From Clostridiales bacterium (GTDB lineage: Bacteria; Bacillota_A; Clostridia; Saccharofermentanales; Saccharofermentanaceae), in NCBI GenBank assembly GCA_017537905.1, contig JAFYJX010000002.1:1-15583 (forward strand): DNA of 15,583 bases, written 5' to 3'. Positions 13,499 to 15,583 of the stretch are shown here, one piece after another. Below the pieces are notes generated by a model. It searched no databases. It saw nothing but the letters and a program-made list of their open reading frames with translations, and was not told the origin of the DNA. The position numbers and the translations under genes were made by a program. How positions within the stretch are numbered: the stretch's first letter is position 1; each line of letters starts with the position of its first letter.

Positions 13499-14830
13499 AT
13501 GCAGGAAAACGTGAGCAATGCGGCTTCCCGCTCTAAAGCGCCGCGCGATTATGATATAGGTTGTGAGCCGAGCAAGTTCTATTTTGGCTTCCTTGGCTCA
13601 CGCATTATTGTGCCTCTGGTATGCGCATATACGCATATCAAGGTAAAGCCTGACATGGAGTTCGTTAACCACGAAGGTCCTATCATCGTTATCTCCAATC
13701 ACGAATCCTATCTTGATCCGATGATCATAAACCGCCTCACAAAGGCGAGACCTGCAAACTTCGTTACCGGCGAGTTCGTATTCAGGGCACCTGCATGGGG
13801 CCACTGGTTTAAGCTCGGCGGCGCGATCCCCAAAAAGCAGTTCGTTGTAGATACTGCAGCTGTAAAGGCCATGATGCGCGTCATGAAGCGTAACGGCGTC
13901 ATCATCGTCTATCCTGAGGCTACAAGACACGTTGACGGTAAATCCGTAGGATTCGACGACGGCGTTGCCAGACTCGCAAAGAAGGCAGGCGCTTCCGTCT
14001 ATATCGCCCACATTCACGGTGCATATCTCGCTTGGCCCAGGTGGTCGAGATCCGGTATGCGTAAGGGCCGTATCAGTGCTGAGTTCGTTAAGAAGATCTA
14101 TTCTGACGAAGTAAAGGAATTGTCCGTTGAGGAACTCCAGCAGAAGATCCTTGATGCCGTTGATTACAACGAGAACGACTGGATCCGCGAGAATCCGAGA
14201 AAGTACAAGAGCAGAAAGCTCGCTGCCGGCCTCCAGAACATCGCTTATGCGTGCCCGAGATGCGGCTCCGAGTATACGATGCAGTATATGAATTCCGGCA
14301 AGCACGACATGATCCAGTGCTCCAACTGCGGAAACGCTGCAAGATATCTCCCCACAGGCCTTATCGAGAAGGTCGACCCCCAGTGTGTCGTTTTCGACGA
14401 CCTCCACAAGTGGACAGAGTGGGAGAAGGGTCTTATCGAAGAGCAGCTTAAGCAGGGCGGGTTCAAGATGGAGATGAATGCCGATCTTTTCAAGGTTTTC
14501 GACAGATTCACATTCGCGAAAACAGGTAAGGGAAGGATCACGATCACCGACAAGGAGATCACTTACGTCGGAACGGACTGTCCCGCTGAAGAAGGCATCC
14601 CTTACAAGAAGGGCAAGCCGATGAGAAAGTACAAGGACAGGACGCTCGATGCTTCGGCTCCTTTCCAGACAAAGGTCTTCGAGATCGATACGATGAGAGG
14701 CCTCGTTGCTTCCTACGGCAAGCATTTCGAGATCTACGACAAGGACGGAGAGCTCTACAGATTCCATGTTGACGGCCAGAAGGTCTTCAAGATCCATGAG
14801 ATCGTAACGCTCCTCGGAAAAAAGAAATAA
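13499..14830 (+). CDS. PlsC-type acyltransferase with zinc ribbon and C-terminal extension
   Basis: The N-terminal half of this 443-residue protein (about 30-230) is a glycerophospholipid acyltransferase domain. The catalytic NHxxxxD motif is N67-H68 to D73 (NHESYLDP). A second conserved block reads VTGEFVFRAP (89-98). YPEATR (138-143) stands where the family has EGTR-like residues that bind the phosphate. Such enzymes normally acylate 1-acylglycerol 3-phosphate at the membrane to make phosphatidic acid. Unlike standard PlsC proteins (about 200-250 residues), this one continues with a zinc ribbon (C252, C255, C274, C277) and a further 165-residue region of unknown fold rich in Lys and aromatic residues. 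The start has GGAG at 13488-13491. Its substrate may differ from the usual lysophosphatidate. A strong terminator follows. Confidence 0.87.
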   Translation: MQENVSNAASRSKAPRDYDIGCEPSKFYFGFLGSRIIVPLVCAYTHIKVKPDMEFVNHEGPIIVISNHESYLDPMIINRLTKARPANFVTGEFVFRAPAWGHWFKLGGAIPKKQFVVDTAAVKAMMRVMKRNGVIIVYPEATRHVDGKSVGFDDGVARLAKKAGASVYIAHIHGAYLAWPRWSRSGMRKGRISAEFVKKIYSDEVKELSVEELQQKILDAVDYNENDWIRENPRKYKSRKLAAGLQNIAYACPRCGSEYTMQYMNSGKHDMIQCSNCGNAARYLPTGLIEKVDPQCVVFDDLHKWTEWEKGLIEEQLKQGGFKMEMNADLFKVFDRFTFAKTGKGRITITDKEITYVGTDCPAEEGIPYKKGKPMRKYKDRTLDASAPFQTKVFEIDTMRGLVASYGKHFEIYDKDGELYRFHVDGQKVFKIHEIVTLLGKKK

Positions 14831-14862
14831 TTTTCACTAGAACGTTTTAAGGTAAAAATCTT

Positions 14863-14900
14863 GCGGGTTTGGCACATTATTCGCCAAACTCGCCTTTTTT
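14863..14900 (+). terminator. Rho-independent terminator of the PlsC-domain gene
   Basis: An 11-bp stem (14863-14873 with 14883-14893, one G-T pair) encloses a 9-nt loop and is followed by six T residues at 14895-14900. It lies 32 nt after the stop codon. Confidence 0.9.
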
Positions 14901-14928
14901 ATTGCTTTAATATATCGCGCGAAGATAG

Positions 14929-14934
14929 TATAAT
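14929..14934 (+). promoter_or_regulatory. -10 element of pgk
   Basis: A perfect TATAAT lies after the upstream terminator. The hexamer 17 bp upstream (TTTAAT, 14906-14911) is a poor -35. The leader would be about 70 nt and holds a 5-bp hairpin (CGTCA 14957-14961 with TGACG 14966-14970). Confidence 0.5.
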
Positions 14935-15011
14935 TTTCGAGTTAGTAAACAAGAGGCGTCATTACTGACGTTTCCCAAAACACAAAATATGAATCAGGAG
15001 TGTGAAAATCC

Positions 15012-15583
15012 ATGGCAATGTATGACAAGAAAAGCGTTGAGGATTTAAACGTAGCCGGCAAGAGAGTTATCGTCCGCGTTGACTTTAACGTACCTCTCGA
15101 CAAGGAAACAGGCACAAAGATCACAGACGACAAGCGTATCAAGGGTGCTCTCCCTACAATCAAGTACCTTGTTGACAACAATGCGAAGGTTATCCTCGTA
15201 TCACACCTCGGTCGTCCGAAGAACGGCCCTGAGGCTAAGTTCTCCATGAAGCCCGCAGCAGACAGACTCGCTGAGCTCATCGGCAAGCCCGTTACACTCG
15301 CTGCAGACGTTATCGGCGAAGATGCTAAGGCAAAGGCTGTAGCTCTCAAGGATGGCGAGATCCTCATGCTCGAGAATGTTCGTTTCCACAAGGAAGAGAC
15401 AAAGAATGATCCTAAGTTCGCAGCTGAGCTCGCTTCTATGGCTGACCTCTATGTAAACGACGCATTCGGTACAGCTCACCGTGCTCATGCATCCACAGCA
15501 GGCCTTGCAAACTTCCTGCCTTCCGCTTGCGGTTACCTCATCAAGAAGGAAATCGACTTCATCGGCGGTGCGCTCGACAATCC
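15012..15583 (+). CDS. pgk: Phosphoglycerate kinase (5' part only)
   Basis: The reading frame opens at ATG 15012 and runs off the window end after 190 complete codons; the whole enzyme is about 395 residues. Phosphoglycerate kinase transfers a phosphate from 1,3-bisphosphoglycerate to ADP in cytosolic glycolysis. The N-terminal, phosphoglycerate-binding domain is plain: [10 protein letters not shown] near residue 22, SHLGRPK near 65, [10 protein letters not shown] near 119, and [15 protein letters not shown] near 147. The ribosome binding site AGGAG (14996-15000) is 11 nt from the ATG. A second ATG six bases on (15018) is slightly further from it, so the first is preferred. The gene has its own promoter after a strong terminator. 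Confidence 0.96.
   Translation, partial: MAMYDKKSVEDLNVAGKRVIVRVDFNVPLDKETGTKITDDKRIKGALPTIKYLVDNNAKVILVSHLGRPKNGPEAKFSMKPAADRLAELIGKPVTLAADVIGEDAKAKAVALKDGEILMLENVRFHKEETKNDPKFAAELASMADLYVNDAFGTAHRAHASTAGLANFLPSACGYLIKKEIDFIGGALDN

Noticed and set aside
13598..14797. A 399-codon open frame on the minus strand opposite the acyltransferase gene
   Set aside because: It mirrors the codon structure of a well-supported plus-strand gene, has no recognisable domain, and its translation is biased in composition as expected for antisense of a coding region.

Overview
The window reads as ordinary chromosome from a low-to-mid GC anaerobic Firmicute, most likely class Clostridia. The support is a complete ctsR-mcsA-mcsB-clpC heat-shock operon with a canonical CtsR operator, a long-form pyrophosphate-dependent phosphofructokinase, strong AGGAGG-type ribosome binding sites, and a secreted GH25 muramidase with Thr/Pro-rich linkers. 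All convincing genes lie on the plus strand. I see no mobile element, tRNA, rRNA or CRISPR array.

Layout. (1) 1-546: 3' end of pfp, closed by a rho-independent terminator. (2) 767-2220: a two-gene unit of a membrane zinc-ribbon protein and a cupin-type D-lyxose isomerase, overlapping by ATGA. (3) 2371-6681: four closely spaced genes for a GH25 muramidase, a six-TM protein with a GGDEF-type domain carrying GGDTF, a six-TM DUF308/HdeD-like protein and a metallo-beta-lactamase-fold hydrolase. The promoter candidate before the first gene has a perfect 16-bp palindrome in its spacer. (4) 6748-8232: a UPF0371/DUF1846 protein with its own terminator. (5) 8233-8582: a gene-free stretch holding that terminator, a 91-nt inverted repeat with 42-nt arms, and the ctsR promoter with its CtsR box. 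(6) 8583-13442: ctsR, mcsA, mcsB and clpC. (7) 13499-14830: a PlsC-type acyltransferase fused to a zinc ribbon and a C-terminal extension, followed by a strong terminator. (8) 15012-end: the 5' part of pgk. Two glycolytic genes, pfp and pgk, thus flank the window in separate transcription units.

How the genes work together. CtsR should repress its own operon through the operator just downstream of the -10 box, and ClpC is the AAA+ unfoldase that feeds ClpP. In well-studied Firmicutes, McsA and McsB form the arginine kinase system that marks proteins for ClpCP and inactivates CtsR. Here the gene in the mcsB position keeps the whole-length fold signature but has lost nearly every catalytic, nucleotide-binding and phosphoarginine-sensing motif. 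One of the two presumed phosphoarginine docking sites of ClpC is also altered. This suggests a pseudokinase version of the Clp adaptor system and is the most interesting observation in the window. A second apparently degenerate signalling enzyme is the GGDTF protein in the envelope cluster.
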